Shown here: piece by piece, positions 1 through 8,142 of the stretch | How positions within the stretch are numbered: position 1 is the stretch's first letter | Layout of the letters: the number at the start of each line of letters is the position of its first letter | NCBI GenBank assembly: GCA_017407755.1 | Contig: JAFQVY010000022.1 | Coordinates: 1 to 59,216 of the forward strand | DNA from: Clostridia bacterium | GTDB lineage: Bacteria; Bacillota; Clostridia; Oscillospirales; Acutalibacteraceae | Direction of reading: 5' to 3' | Length of the DNA stretch: 59,216 nucleotides | Notes under the pieces: generated by a model | The model's input: the letters and a program-made list of their open reading frames with translations, nothing else | What the model was told of the DNA's origin: nothing | Databases searched by the model: none | Made by a program: the position numbers and the translations under genes

Positions 1-261
1 AAACCAAGCAACCTCAGAAAGAGATATTACCGCATACTTGAAGCGGCTGGCATTGAACAAAAAGGTCTGCATTCCCTAAGACACACATTCGCTACCAACC
101 TTGTGAACGGCGTTAAGCAACCTGACGGCACAATAAAATGCCTCACACCAAGACAAGCTGGTGACTTGCTCGGACATAGCACCTCACAGATAACCGAGAT
201 GTATTATGTGAAAAGAGATAACTCAAGGCTTATTGGTATAACGGATAGTTTTGAAATCTGA
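1..261 (+). CDS. Tyrosine recombinase/integrase, C-terminal part (truncated by window edge)
   Basis: Only the last 86 residues are in the window, read in frame from base 1 to the TGA at 259-261. They hold the second half of the catalytic domain of a tyrosine site-specific recombinase: HSLRHTFA gives the HxxR box (His24, Arg27 of the fragment), LGHS the second histidine (His59), and MYY the nucleophilic tyrosine (Tyr68, nine residues after the LGHS histidine). These enzymes cut and rejoin DNA through a 3'-phosphotyrosine and integrate or excise phages and conjugative elements. A hairpin terminator follows. The rest of the element would lie to the left, so whether it is phage, ICE or a resident recombinase cannot be told. 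Confidence 0.9.
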   Translation, partial: KPSNLRKRYYRILEAAGIEQKGLHSLRHTFATNLVNGVKQPDGTIKCLTPRQAGDLLGHSTSQITEMYYVKRDNSRLIGITDSFEI

Positions 262-267
262 GCAAAG

Positions 268-305
268 AAAAACACAGGGCATCGGAAACGATGTCCTATG
301 TTTTG
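268..305 (+). terminator. Rho-independent terminator after the integrase gene
   Basis: An imperfect inverted repeat (AGGGCATCG / CGATGTCCT with a short GAAA-type loop) runs into TATGTTTTG just after the integrase stop codon. Confidence 0.65.
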
Positions 306-325
306 TTGAAAATTATATGATACAT

Positions 326-718
326 TTAGCGCATATCTTCGCTATAAATAAAAGTAGCATTCTCAGGCAGTTCAAAGAATTCGTGGTTCTCAACCAGAAT
401 CAGGGTGTTGCTATCTTTAATGGTGAAAGTAAAAGTGGTGTTTTGAGTTGTGGCAGTAAGGGCATTATTGTCAATTTCAAAATTACCAATTTCAGCATAA
501 GAGTAAAGTGTTCCCCGACTGATATCAAATGTGTTTTCGGTGGTGTTAATATAAATACAAGGGGTTGTTCCAAAACCATAGTCTTCATTGCTTGAAATAA
601 AGTAGTGTCCTGTTTTTAAGATGTCCTCATCAGATTCATTATGACAAGCACAAAGTATGAATGTAATCGTACATAAACAGAGTAGAATGCAGATAAGTTT
701 TAGAAAAGACATTTTCAT
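326..718 (-). CDS. Small secreted lipoprotein of unknown function
   Basis: This 130-residue protein starts with a lysine-containing hydrophobic signal peptide ending in a lipobox (FILCAC), so it should be lipid-anchored at Cys24 on the outer face of the membrane. The mature part (about 105 residues) has beta-strand-like alternation, and no family is recognised. It is the last gene of a four-gene leftward operon. Its ATG overlaps the TGA of the upstream membrane-protein gene (ATGA), and an AAGGAG ribosome site precedes it. Position implies co-expression with the BlaI/M56 pair, so it may be part of an envelope-stress or drug-response output. That is inference. Confidence 0.7.
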   Translation of the reverse strand: MKMSFLKLICILLCLCTITFILCACHNESDEDILKTGHYFISSNEDYGFGTTPCIYINTTENTFDISRGTLYSYAEIGNFEIDNNALTATTQNTTFTFTIKDSNTLILVENHEFFELPENATFIYSEDMR

Positions 719-1674
719 AATGATTTCTCCTTTTTGTTAATCAAGGCACAAATCAAAGCGGTAACTAATCCCGATGCGATTATGATAATTATGTCTATAG
801 GTGCAAGCACAATATAGGGAAGGGGATTAAACAGAAAACTACCCTCGCCCAGCAGATATAAATGACCGCTTAAAAGAAAAGTTTCTCCGATATACATTGC
901 AAGAGTTGTAAGTGAAGCACATACGGAAGGTATTACTATAGAAACAAATGCTTTTTTGTTTAAGAGGAATGTTGAGATATATGTTCCGACTGTAACACCT
1001 AATATAATGAAAAACAAACCCATTAACAATGCAGATAAGGGAGATACTAAAATATCACCGCCTCTGAAGAAAGCGGTAAAGCAAGCAAATATGCAAAGGC
1101 CTAAAAATACAATAGTGCATACAGACTGAACAGTAAGCACCTTGCATTTTTCTTTTTTACCGTCACGAATCATTTTTGCAAAACCATAGATACAGTTGAT
1201 GATTGAGAGAATCAGAACAACAGAAATCATATAAAAGTGGAGTTTGAAAGCGGGACTGTATTCGCCTATAAGAATATCAACAGCTGTCCATGTGCGAGTT
1301 TCGAACCACTCAGGGTTAATATAGCAAGCAGCCATTTGCCAACTTTCTAAAGTGGATATGATTTTGCCTGATACAAACACTTGGCTTTCAAACAAGAACT
1401 CTGCTACAAAGAAAACAATCAATGAAATAACGGAAACTATAAGGGTGATGAACTTCTTAATAAATTTAGTTGCTACAGGTATTATTAATACCGATAATAG
1501 CACGGCTATTGCAATAGGTGTATAGGGGATGATGTATTTGGGAAAGTTTTCTTGAGGTACAGAACCATATACAATCATGTCGTGTATAACGCTTATGCCC
1601 ATATAGATAGGGTAGGCTGAAACCAAAAGGGTGGAGATTAAAGTGAATAACCAATACTTAATAAATTTAGACAT
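715..1674 (-). CDS. Polytopic membrane protein of unknown function
   Basis: 319 residues with about eight hydrophobic segments (roughly 7-30, 51-68, 74-97, 145-168, 181-204, 211-234, 241-263 and 285-312) and short charged loops. No transporter signature is recognised. An AAGGAGG site sits a few bases before the ATG. It lies 11 bp downstream of the M56 peptidase gene and overlaps the lipoprotein gene by the ATGA junction, so it is translated from the same BlaI-controlled transcript. It may be a permease-like or accessory membrane component of the output module. No function is claimed. Confidence 0.7.
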   Translation of the reverse strand: MSKFIKYWLFTLISTLLVSAYPIYMGISVIHDMIVYGSVPQENFPKYIIPYTPIAIAVLLSVLIIPVATKFIKKFITLIVSVISLIVFFVAEFLFESQVFVSGKIISTLESWQMAACYINPEWFETRTWTAVDILIGEYSPAFKLHFYMISVVLILSIINCIYGFAKMIRDGKKEKCKVLTVQSVCTIVFLGLCIFACFTAFFRGGDILVSPLSALLMGLFFIILGVTVGTYISTFLLNKKAFVSIVIPSVCASLTTLAMYIGETFLLSGHLYLLGEGSFLFNPLPYIVLAPIDIIIIIASGLVTALICALINKKEKSL

Positions 1675-1685
1675 ACTAATCCTCC

Positions 1686-2594
1686 TTAACTTGCATTAGT
1701 TAAAAGTATGTATGCGATAACTGAGGCAAACACTAAAAAAGTAACAACAGCGAAAAGCGAGAGTTTTTTGTATGACAGAATCCTTTCAATTCGCACTTTT
1801 ACTCTTGCTCCGCCAAAAGCTGATGCATATATGGATTTGCTTTCGACACAATTTATGAGTGTCAGAGCGTATCTTTTTTTATCTTCTTCTGAAGAGTTCT
1901 TCAGTACCTTTTCGTCACAGGCTAATTCCAGATTTTCCAGAAATACTTTTAGGAATAGCCAACTCAAAGGATTGAACCAATGTATGCAAGCGGTTACTAT
2001 AGCAACTATTCTCCATAGATTATCAAGCCTTTTAATATGAGCTTGTTCGTGCATAAGGATGTATTTGAGATCGTTGTCATTGTAGTTATTTGGCAGAATG
2101 ATTCTTGGGCGGATGATGCCATAGGTGGCAGGTGATGTAATTTTGTCGGACACATAGATGTTGTCACGAAGATGTCTTGAATCTTTCAATTCGTGCTTCG
2201 TGGTCATGTACAAAGCGATCATTGCTATCAGCAGTGCTATTGCTACAATGAGCCATACTGTCGTAGCAACAGAAAACACTTGGTCAAGTACATTCACTTT
2301 GTATGACATTGGAAAATATCTGTCTGCAGCTTGTACTGAGTTCATCATAGAAAAGTTTACTGTCCCGTCATAAATAATGACAGTTTTTGTAGCAAACTTT
2401 GAAAGTAAAGCCATAAGGCTGAATTTGCTATTTACTGATATTGGAACCCACATCCTCAGGAATGGTATACACCAAAGCAGGCAGATTATGAATCGTGGGA
2501 TTCTTCGGATTTTTCCTATCAGAAGAATGATGATACCCATAATCGAAGCAGTTATAGACATATTCAGCACCCAGTAAAAAATAGCTGAGGGCAT
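1686..2594 (-). CDS. M56-family membrane metallopeptidase, BlaR1/MecR1-like, without sensor domain
   Basis: 302 residues. Hydrophobic segments lie near 8-27, 33-50, 105-130 and 277-298. The cytosolic zinc-protease domain between the third and fourth carries HEQAH (HExxH, residues 182-186) and a downstream ELACDE (223-228) supplying the further zinc ligand. Characterised BlaR1/MecR1 proteins add about 260 residues of penicillin-binding sensor domain after the last membrane segment. This one stops there, so the signal must be sensed another way. Its ATG lies 5 bp after the blaI-like stop, with its AGAGG site inside the end of that gene. Known role of the family: cleaving BlaI on signal to derepress the operon. 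Confidence 0.88.
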   Translation of the reverse strand: MPSAIFYWVLNMSITASIMGIIILLIGKIRRIPRFIICLLWCIPFLRMWVPISVNSKFSLMALLSKFATKTVIIYDGTVNFSMMNSVQAADRYFPMSYKVNVLDQVFSVATTVWLIVAIALLIAMIALYMTTKHELKDSRHLRDNIYVSDKITSPATYGIIRPRIILPNNYNDNDLKYILMHEQAHIKRLDNLWRIVAIVTACIHWFNPLSWLFLKVFLENLELACDEKVLKNSSEEDKKRYALTLINCVESKSIYASAFGGARVKVRIERILSYKKLSLFAVVTFLVFASVIAYILLTNAS

Positions 2595-2599
2595 AACAA

Positions 2600-2953
2600 T
2601 TACCTCTTTTCAATCATAGCTTTCAGTTCAGCGAGTTCGTCATCGGAAAGTTTTTCATCTTCCAAAAGCGAAGAAAACAGAGCTTTCTTTGAGCCTCCGA
2701 ATAGCTTGTCGACTAGTGAGTTTGCTTCTGATTTTTGTATCTGTGACTGTGAGTATACTGATGTGCATATGAAGCCGGGGTCTTCACGTTTGATGAATCC
2801 TTTTGATTCTAACTTTTTAATGATTGTATAGGTGGTGTTTTTGTTCCAACCTATTCTCTCAGTTGCAATAAGGCTTACTTCCTTTGCTGAAACAGGTTCG
2901 TTTTCCCAAATGATTTCCATTACTTTAATTTCGCTGTCAAATAGTTTTTGCAT
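2600..2953 (-). CDS. BlaI/MecI-family transcriptional repressor
   Basis: 117 residues, typical for the family (about 120). The N-terminal two thirds is a winged helix: LFDSEIKVMEIIWENEPVSA, then GWNKNTTYTIIKKLESKG as recognition helix and wing. The C-terminal helices (about 80-117) dimerise. The dimer binds a dyad operator, and one lies immediately upstream at 2965-2988. It heads the operon with the M56 peptidase, a membrane protein and a lipoprotein, and the ribosome site is AAAGGTGA. No beta-lactamase gene is in view, so the regulated output is probably the two membrane-associated genes. Family assignment is strong. The inducer is unknown. Confidence 0.92.
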   Translation of the reverse strand: MQKLFDSEIKVMEIIWENEPVSAKEVSLIATERIGWNKNTTYTIIKKLESKGFIKREDPGFICTSVYSQSQIQKSEANSLVDKLFGGSKKALFSSLLEDEKLSDDELAELKAMIEKR

Positions 2954-2964
2954 AAAATCACCTT

Positions 2965-3002
2965 TATAGACTATATCTATAGTCTATACTATCACTATAG
3001 TC
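2965..3002 (-). promoter_or_regulatory. BlaI-type operator (24-bp dyad plus an extra half-site)
   Basis: TATAGACTATA, two bases, then TATAGTCTATA forms a perfect 11+11 dyad at 2965-2988. A further half-site CTATAGTC lies at 2995-3002. The first base of the dyad is 12 bp from the repressor start codon, so repressor binding would block its own operon. Dyads with GACTA/TAGTC-like arms are typical of BlaI/MecI. Confidence 0.8.
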
Positions 3003-3129
3003 CAGAAATGTCAATGGGAATTTTCATTTCCCTGCTAAACACCTGCTGCAAAAGTATATAGAATCCGTACATTGTGCTTATGTTTAAATATATAGGCGTA
3101 TCAATAGACAAAACCGAATAGAAACAAAT

Positions 3130-3166
3130 AAAGCCGTTTTAACGAGAGTTAAAGCGGCTTTTGGCA
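3130..3166. terminator. Probable bidirectional terminator
   Basis: AAAGCCGTTTTAAC, a short loop, then GTTAAAGCGGCTTTT forms a long A/T-flanked hairpin between the tRNA gene and the BlaI operon. The upstream gap 3003-3129 shows nothing else recognisable. Confidence 0.6.
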
Positions 3167-3173
3167 TAAAAGA

Positions 3174-3206
3174 AACAGGACACCACGAAATGTGATGTCC
3201 TGTATT
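3174..3206 (-). terminator. Terminator of the tRNA-Trp gene
   Basis: Read on the minus strand just after the encoded CCA, ACAGGACATCAC, a five-base loop and GTGGTGTCCTGT are followed by TTCTTTT. Confidence 0.7.
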
Positions 3207-3207
3207 T

Positions 3208-3283
3208 TGGCAGGGGCAGAAGGACTTGAACCCTCGGCACGCGGTTTTGGAGACCGCTGCTCTACCAACTGAGCTATACCCCT
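3208..3283 (-). tRNA. tRNA-Trp (anticodon CCA)
   Basis: The minus strand folds as a 76-nt tRNA. The acceptor stem AGGGGTA pairs with TGCCCCT (one G-U), the D-arm carries AGCTCAGTTGGTAGAGC, and the anticodon loop reads CTCCAAA with anticodon CCA. The T-arm carries GGTTCAAGTCC, the discriminator base is G, and the 3' CCA is encoded. The CCA anticodon reads UGG, so the tRNA carries tryptophan. Confidence 0.97.
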
Positions 3284-3376
3284 ATGTGTGAAATTATCGG
3301 AACAAGAGTTATTTTAGCACGAAGGGGTATGAATGTCAAGAGGTTTGTTAAGCTGGCGGAAAAATATTTTTAATTT

Positions 3377-3778
3377 TTAAAATCCGATTTTTAAAAGCGG
3401 CTTTTTTGCCGCTGGCGGGGTAAGAGTTTCGGTTTCGACCTGATTTTTTGAACTGGGGCTGATGCTTTCCTCAGAGTCGCTTTTTGGCGGCAAAATTATA
3501 GCAATGACGCTTGAATGAGTGGTGAACATAACCTGAGCCAAAGCTTCGTTTTCAATCTTATCCCAGATTCTGCCGGCACTCTGGGTGCCGCCGTAGACAG
3601 TATTGACGGAATTTGCCACGTTGCCGATTTTGTCAATGAAGGGCAGATAAACGCCAATAGCTTCACTGTCGTAAGGATTGTCGGGCTCTTTAATAAGCTT
3701 TAAGGTTCTGCCGATTTCAAATGGCTTTTTGCCAAAATAATGGCTGATTCCCGTGATTGTGATAAAAATGTTTTCCAT
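3377..3778 (-). CDS. HIRAN-domain protein
   Basis: 133 residues. The first 90 match the HIRAN pattern: FITITGISHYFG at the start, then LIKEPDNPYDSEAIGVYLP and a KIGNVANS segment. HIRAN domains recognise DNA ends or damaged DNA. They occur fused to SWI2/SNF2 helicases (HLTF, Rad5) or, as here, stand alone in bacteria. The last 35 residues are Ser/Pro/Glu-rich and look disordered. It is a single gene between tRNA-Trp and a divergent exonuclease III gene, with an AGGAGG site before its ATG. A repair-related role fits the neighbour, but the bacterial stand-alone form is not characterised to my knowledge. Confidence 0.8.
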   Translation of the reverse strand: MENIFITITGISHYFGKKPFEIGRTLKLIKEPDNPYDSEAIGVYLPFIDKIGNVANSVNTVYGGTQSAGRIWDKIENEALAQVMFTTHSSVIAIILPPKSDSEESISPSSKNQVETETLTPPAAKKPLLKIGF

Positions 3779-3908
3779 AAATTAACCTCCTTTTTGTTTC
3801 TGATTTAAGTATACCAAAGTGGGTGTCCCAAAATCTTCCCACTGTTTTTTGGTTGACAATGAGGCGGTTTGAAGATATATTTAGATTAGAAAATTTCGGA
3901 GGTTAATT

Positions 3909-4664
3909 ATGAAATTTATTTCTTGGAACGTTAACGGTTTGCGGGCTTGTGTTTCTAAAGGGTTTGAAGATATATTCAGAAATTTCGATGCAGATGCATT
4001 TTGTCTGCAAGAGACTAAGCTTCAGGAGGGGCAGATTGATTTTGCCCCTGAGGGCTATTTTGGCTACTGGAACTATGCCGAGAAAAAAGGGTATTCGGGT
4101 ACAGCGATTTTTACAAAGCGTGAGCCTGTTTCTGTTGCTTACGGCATAGGTATTGAAGAGCATGACCATGAGGGCAGAGTTATCACCCTGGAGTTTGAGG
4201 AGTTTTACCTGATTACGGTTTATACTCCTAATTCGCAGGACGGCTTAAAGAGGCTTGATTACAGAATGAAGTGGGAGGCAGATTTCTTTGACTACCTCAA
4301 AGGCTTGGAAGAAAAGAAGCCTGTTGTTTTCTGCGGTGACCTTAATGTTGCTCATAAGGAAATCGACCTTAAAAATCCCAAGACCAACCGCAAAAATGCA
4401 GGTTTTACCGACGAGGAAAGAGCTTGTATGACAAAGCTTCTTGACAATGGTTTTACCGATACTTTCAGGTTTAAATACCCTGATTTGACAGAGGCGTATT
4501 CTTGGTGGAGCTATCGCTTTAATGCAAGGGCAAAGAATGCAGGTTGGCGTATTGACTATTTTATAGTTAGCGGATGCCTTAAGGACAAGATAATTGATGC
4601 CAAGATTCATCCCGATGTTTTCGGTTCGGACCATTGCCCCGTTGAGCTTTTGATTGAGTTGTAA
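3909..4664 (+). CDS. xth: Exodeoxyribonuclease III / AP endonuclease
   Basis: 251 residues, the usual size for the Xth/ExoA endonuclease-exonuclease-phosphatase fold. Visible motifs are ISWNVNGLR at the N-terminus, LQETKLQ (metal-binding Glu), [16 protein letters not shown] (catalytic Asp/Asn), [12 protein letters not shown] and the terminal GSDHCPVEL (catalytic Asp-His). It cleaves 5' of abasic sites in base-excision repair and removes 3' blocking groups. GGAGGTTAATT precedes the ATG. A perfect hairpin terminator follows. It is a monocistronic gene beside the HIRAN protein. Confidence 0.96.
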   Translation: MKFISWNVNGLRACVSKGFEDIFRNFDADAFCLQETKLQEGQIDFAPEGYFGYWNYAEKKGYSGTAIFTKREPVSVAYGIGIEEHDHEGRVITLEFEEFYLITVYTPNSQDGLKRLDYRMKWEADFFDYLKGLEEKKPVVFCGDLNVAHKEIDLKNPKTNRKNAGFTDEERACMTKLLDNGFTDTFRFKYPDLTEAYSWWSYRFNARAKNAGWRIDYFIVSGCLKDKIIDAKIHPDVFGSDHCPVELLIEL

Positions 4665-4683
4665 TTACTTTTATAAATGAGAA

Positions 4684-4716
4684 CACCGACTGCTTTAAAG
4701 CAGTCGGTGGTTTTGC
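4684..4716 (+). terminator. Rho-independent terminator of xth
   Basis: A perfect 26-bp dyad at 4684-4709 (CACCGACTGCTTT and its complement), followed by GGTTTT. It may also stop the convergent gene at 4726. Confidence 0.8.
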
Positions 4717-4725
4717 GTTTAAATG

Positions 4726-5727
4726 TTAGCTTTCAATAAGCTTTGCACTGATAGTACCTGTTAAGTGGTGGGCATTATCATCAACACCATTATATACAGC
4801 AGGATTATATCGAAGCTGTAAGGTTTTAGTTTCGGTGTTGCCATCGGTCTTGGTTACAGTAATATCAAGAGTAATGTCATTTGTTAGTCTTTCAAAAATT
4901 TTGTTTCGATAATTGTAGAAGCCAACCATATCTTCAGCTTCGATGTAAGACTTTAAAGCGTCGATTTCTTTCTCTGTAACAACTGTTGGAGCAGAGGATT
5001 TGAAGCCTCTACCTACTTCTTCAATGAGATTGGGCGAGCAGGGGTATTCATTGACATACTCAACTACTTTTGTGCCCCCGTTTTCGTCTTCCTCTCTGAT
5101 AGCGTAAATGGTATCATAATCTGCTCCTAACATGTTGACCGGGTTGAATGAAATCTGATAATCCATTCGCTCATCATAGTTAAACTTAAACTCAGTAACA
5201 GCATCCGAGTAGTCAAAGTGCATATACTGATAACGGTCTTTCGACGGAACACGTTGAATGCATATAACTCCTTTGCTAAGCTTATAACTTATAGTTTCGA
5301 TGTTTTCTCCAACTACATCGATGTGTAATAATTTTGCAAAAGAATGGAACAGATACTTCTGAACTAAATTATCGTCATCAGCATCTTCGTTAAGGATATA
5401 ATTGAAATCATAGAACATTGCAGTATTAGCTATACTCTTAAGTTCAACAAATTTCTCAGCAGTGATTTCTTCTGCAGAATCTAAGCCTTCATCGTCAAGT
5501 GATTGTGCATTTGCAACTATTATAAATCCGTTATACTGGTTGCTAAACAGATTGGGAGTAAAACAAATACCTGCCAAGAGTACAAGAACTAAAACTGCGG
5601 CGGCTACGCGTGGAATATAGTAATATATATTATGCTTTGGTTTGGTTTTTGAGATAAGCTCGTTGGGCGAGGTGTTGCAGGTGATAAAGTTTAATTCTTT
5701 ATTAAGGTCATCCTTGAATCTAATCAT
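4726..5727 (-). CDS. Single-pass membrane protein, probable anti-sigma partner of the adjacent ECF sigma
   Basis: 333 residues: a short cytosolic N-terminus (about 1-35), one membrane segment (about 36-60, VAAAVLVLVLLAGICF), then a large extracytoplasmic region rich in acidic residues. The end of the sigma gene overlaps its start, the usual arrangement for an ECF sigma and its membrane-bound anti-sigma factor. No zinc-binding anti-sigma (ZAS) motif is visible in the N-terminus and no named family is recognised. The outer domain would be the sensor. Role by position only. Confidence 0.65.
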   Translation of the reverse strand: MIRFKDDLNKELNFITCNTSPNELISKTKPKHNIYYYIPRVAAAVLVLVLLAGICFTPNLFSNQYNGFIIVANAQSLDDEGLDSAEEITAEKFVELKSIANTAMFYDFNYILNEDADDDNLVQKYLFHSFAKLLHIDVVGENIETISYKLSKGVICIQRVPSKDRYQYMHFDYSDAVTEFKFNYDERMDYQISFNPVNMLGADYDTIYAIREEDENGGTKVVEYVNEYPCSPNLIEEVGRGFKSSAPTVVTEKEIDALKSYIEAEDMVGFYNYRNKIFERLTNDITLDITVTKTDGNTETKTLQLRYNPAVYNGVDDNAHHLTGTISAKLIES

Positions 5728-6223
5728 AAATAATGTCCTCCTTTAGCATTTCTTTTAAAATCTCCTTAGCTTTCAGAAGGCGGTAATTAACCGTGGTTTC
5801 GGGAGCTTTGGTGATTTTAGCAATGTCTTTTATGGGTAAATCACGATAATATTTAAGAAGTATTACGGTTCTTAAATCGATAGGCAGACTTTGCAAGGCT
5901 TCGTTTAAGGATATTATTGTGTCAGGATCACTTTTTGAGGGTGTTTTTATTTCCCGTGCCTCGTCAAGAGGGATGTGCTCAGTGAAAGCTTTTTGCCTCA
6001 TTATGTTTTTGCAGGTGTTTATGGCGATGGCGGTAAGCCAGGTGTTCACACTGGATTTGTTTTTAAAGGTGCTTAATTTGCGGTAGGCTTTGATAAAAGC
6101 TTCCTGGGTTGCATCCTCGGCGAGGTTAATATCTTTAAGGTAAAGGTAGCAAAGTCTTTTAATGCTCTGAGCATTTTCTGAATATATTTTTTCAAACATT
6201 TGGTTTTTACTATTTGTCGACAA
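5720..6223 (-). CDS. ECF-type RNA polymerase sigma factor
   Basis: 167 residues in the two-domain ECF layout. Region 2 (about 12-80) includes LCYLYLKDINLAEDATQEAF and TWLTAIAINTCKNIMRQ. Region 4 (about 105-160) includes LPIDLRTVILLKYYRDLPIK and APETTVNYRLLKAKEIL. The start is a TTG at 6223, supported by a strong AAAGGAGG site about eight bases upstream. A GTCTAA element at 6248-6253 resembles an ECF -10 and suggests autoregulation, but the GGAAAT candidate -35 is only 13 bp away. It is translationally coupled to the membrane protein downstream. The signal and regulon are unknown. Confidence 0.9.
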   Translation of the reverse strand: MSTNSKNQMFEKIYSENAQSIKRLCYLYLKDINLAEDATQEAFIKAYRKLSTFKNKSSVNTWLTAIAINTCKNIMRQKAFTEHIPLDEAREIKTPSKSDPDTIISLNEALQSLPIDLRTVILLKYYRDLPIKDIAKITKAPETTVNYRLLKAKEILKEMLKEDIIYD

Positions 6224-6302
6224 AGCTTTTGACCTCCTTTCACCTTATTAGACACACAAGGAAGATATTTCCATAGTGATTATATAAAATTTTTTGCAAA
6301 AA

Positions 6303-6332
6303 GAAAAGCTCCCCTCTTGGGGGAGCTCAGCC
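6303..6332 (-). terminator. Terminator of the Na/Pi cotransporter gene
   Basis: On the minus strand AGCTCCCCC, a short loop and GGGGAGCT are followed by TTTTCTTTTT. Confidence 0.8.
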
Positions 6333-6336
6333 AATT

Positions 6337-8097
6337 TTAAACTGAATATTTGTTTTTGTACTCTTCAAAATATGTGTTAAAGAGCATACTCTTGTGCTCT
6401 TTAAGGGTGCTTAAGTATGCATGAGCCTCAAACTCGTCCATATCAAGCTCAATAAGAGCAACGGCGATATTTGAGCAGTGGTCAGCAATTCTTTCGCAGT
6501 TTGTAATGTAATCAGAGAATACAAAGCCGTGGGTAAGAGTACAGTTGCCGTTCTGAACACGGCTGATGTGCCTGAGTTTCAGCTCGTCGCAAAGCATATC
6601 GATAGTTTCCTCTAAAGGCTCAACTCTGTGAGCAAGGTCATTGTCGTTGTTGATAAATGCCTTTACGGAAATGTCAACAATTTCGGCAACAGCCGCTGAA
6701 AGTTTGGAGATTTCTTCCTGAGCGGCATGGCTGAAGGAAATCTGCTTTTCGTTAATTTCCTTAGCGGCATCTGCGATTGTAAGAGCGTGGTCAGAAATTC
6801 TTTCGAAGTCACCGATTGTATGAAGGAACTTTGAAACCTCGCGGCTTTGTTCCTTGTTAAGCTCTTTACCTGTAATTTTTACAAGGTATGTGCCAAGCTT
6901 GTCCTCGTATTTATCGATTTCGCCTTCGTCCGCCACAACTTTGTTGTAAGCTTCTTCAGAGTAGTTTTTCATTAAGCCGAAAGCTTCAATAAGGTTTTGG
7001 TGAGACTGCTCAGCCATAGAGCAAAGCACTGCACGGCTCTGTTCAATAGCAAGACCGGGGTGGGTAAGGAAACGCTCTTCAAGTCTGTCGAGCTCGCCTG
7101 CTTTCTTGTCGGTTTTCTTGTCTCTGATAAGAGCGCAGACAAGTCTGTCAAACTGTTTAACAAAGGGCAAAAGCAAAAGAGTTGCCGCTGTGTTGAACAC
7201 GGTGTTTATCATAGCAATGCTGAAAGCATCAGCAGGAATATCCATAAACCCAAAATGAACAAACTCATTTATAATATAAAAAACAGGAGTAAGGATAATT
7301 GCACCTACGGAGTTGAAGATAAGGTAAATAATAGATGCACGCTTACCGTTTGTGGTAGCACCGATAGCAGAAAGAAGTACGGGCATTGAAGCACCGATAC
7401 ACATACCGATAATAAGGTAGATTGCGGCGTCGTTATTTACAAGGCCTGTTACAGCCAAGGACTGCAAAATACCGATAGAAGCAGAAGCGCTCTGCAAAAT
7501 TGCGGTAATAACCGTGCCTACCAAAATGCCTAAGAAGGGGTTTGACATTGTTGTCATCATATCGGCAAATATGGGGCTGTCTTCTAAAAAGCCCATGGCA
7601 CCGCTCATCATTTTCATACCGCTCATCAAAACGGCAAAGCCTAAGAGGATACCGCCTGTGTGCTTATATACATTCTTTTTGGCAAACATCATAAACAGTG
7701 TGCCGACAAGAGCAAATATAGCGGAAATAAAGGTGGTTGATAAGAACTGTGTCCAGAAGGCGTCGCCCTGACCCTCAACAGCCGAAAGGCTTAAAATCCA
7801 GCCTGTGGCGGTGGTACCGATGTTGGCACCCATAATGATGCCGATAGCCTGAGCGATGGTCATCATACCTGAGTTAACAAAACCTACAACCATACAAGAG
7901 GTAGCAGAGGAGGACTGAATAACAGCCGTAACACCTGTACCTAAAAGTACGCCTCTGGTAGGTGTGGATGAAAGCTTCCACAAAATTGTTTCAAGCTTAC
8001 TGCCTGCGACCTTTTTAAGTCCGTCGCCCATAGCATTCATACCGAAAAGGAACATAGCAAGTCCCGTTATCAGCTGAAAAACAGGGGTGATACTCAT
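6337..8097 (-). CDS. Na+/phosphate cotransporter family protein with C-terminal PhoU domain
   Basis: 586 residues. Two Na/Pi-cotransporter repeats are visible. The first carries IQSSSATSCMVVGFVNSGMM (the QSSSAT signature, about residue 60). The second carries ILQSASASIGILQSLAVTG (about 205). Hydrophobic helices continue to about residue 320. The C-terminal 230 residues form a helical PhoU-like domain (GDFERISDHALTIADAAKEI and NCERIADHCSNIAVALIE). The protein imports phosphate with sodium, and the PhoU part is thought to regulate it. Upstream, Pho-box-like repeats and a -10 suggest phosphate-starvation control, and a PhoPR-like pair lies 1.3-3 kb away. Confidence 0.93.
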   Translation of the reverse strand: MSITPVFQLITGLAMFLFGMNAMGDGLKKVAGSKLETILWKLSSTPTRGVLLGTGVTAVIQSSSATSCMVVGFVNSGMMTIAQAIGIIMGANIGTTATGWILSLSAVEGQGDAFWTQFLSTTFISAIFALVGTLFMMFAKKNVYKHTGGILLGFAVLMSGMKMMSGAMGFLEDSPIFADMMTTMSNPFLGILVGTVITAILQSASASIGILQSLAVTGLVNNDAAIYLIIGMCIGASMPVLLSAIGATTNGKRASIIYLIFNSVGAIILTPVFYIINEFVHFGFMDIPADAFSIAMINTVFNTAATLLLLPFVKQFDRLVCALIRDKKTDKKAGELDRLEERFLTHPGLAIEQSRAVLCSMAEQSHQNLIEAFGLMKNYSEEAYNKVVADEGEIDKYEDKLGTYLVKITGKELNKEQSREVSKFLHTIGDFERISDHALTIADAAKEINEKQISFSHAAQEEISKLSAAVAEIVDISVKAFINNDNDLAHRVEPLEETIDMLCDELKLRHISRVQNGNCTLTHGFVFSDYITNCERIADHCSNIAVALIELDMDEFEAHAYLSTLKEHKSMLFNTYFEEYKNKYSV

Positions 8098-8142
8098 AGA
8101 AAAGCACTCCTTTTATAGTTTGGGTGATTTTACATTAAATTT

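Noticed and set aside
3208-3283. tRNA-Trp as attachment site of the left-edge integrase
   Set aside because: No second copy of the tRNA 3' end was found in the window, and the integrase fragment is 3 kb away.
6972-7771. Open frames opposite the Na/Pi cotransporter gene (6997-7389, 7514-7771)
   Set aside because: They lie wholly within a well-supported gene, show no protein-family features and have no ribosome sites.
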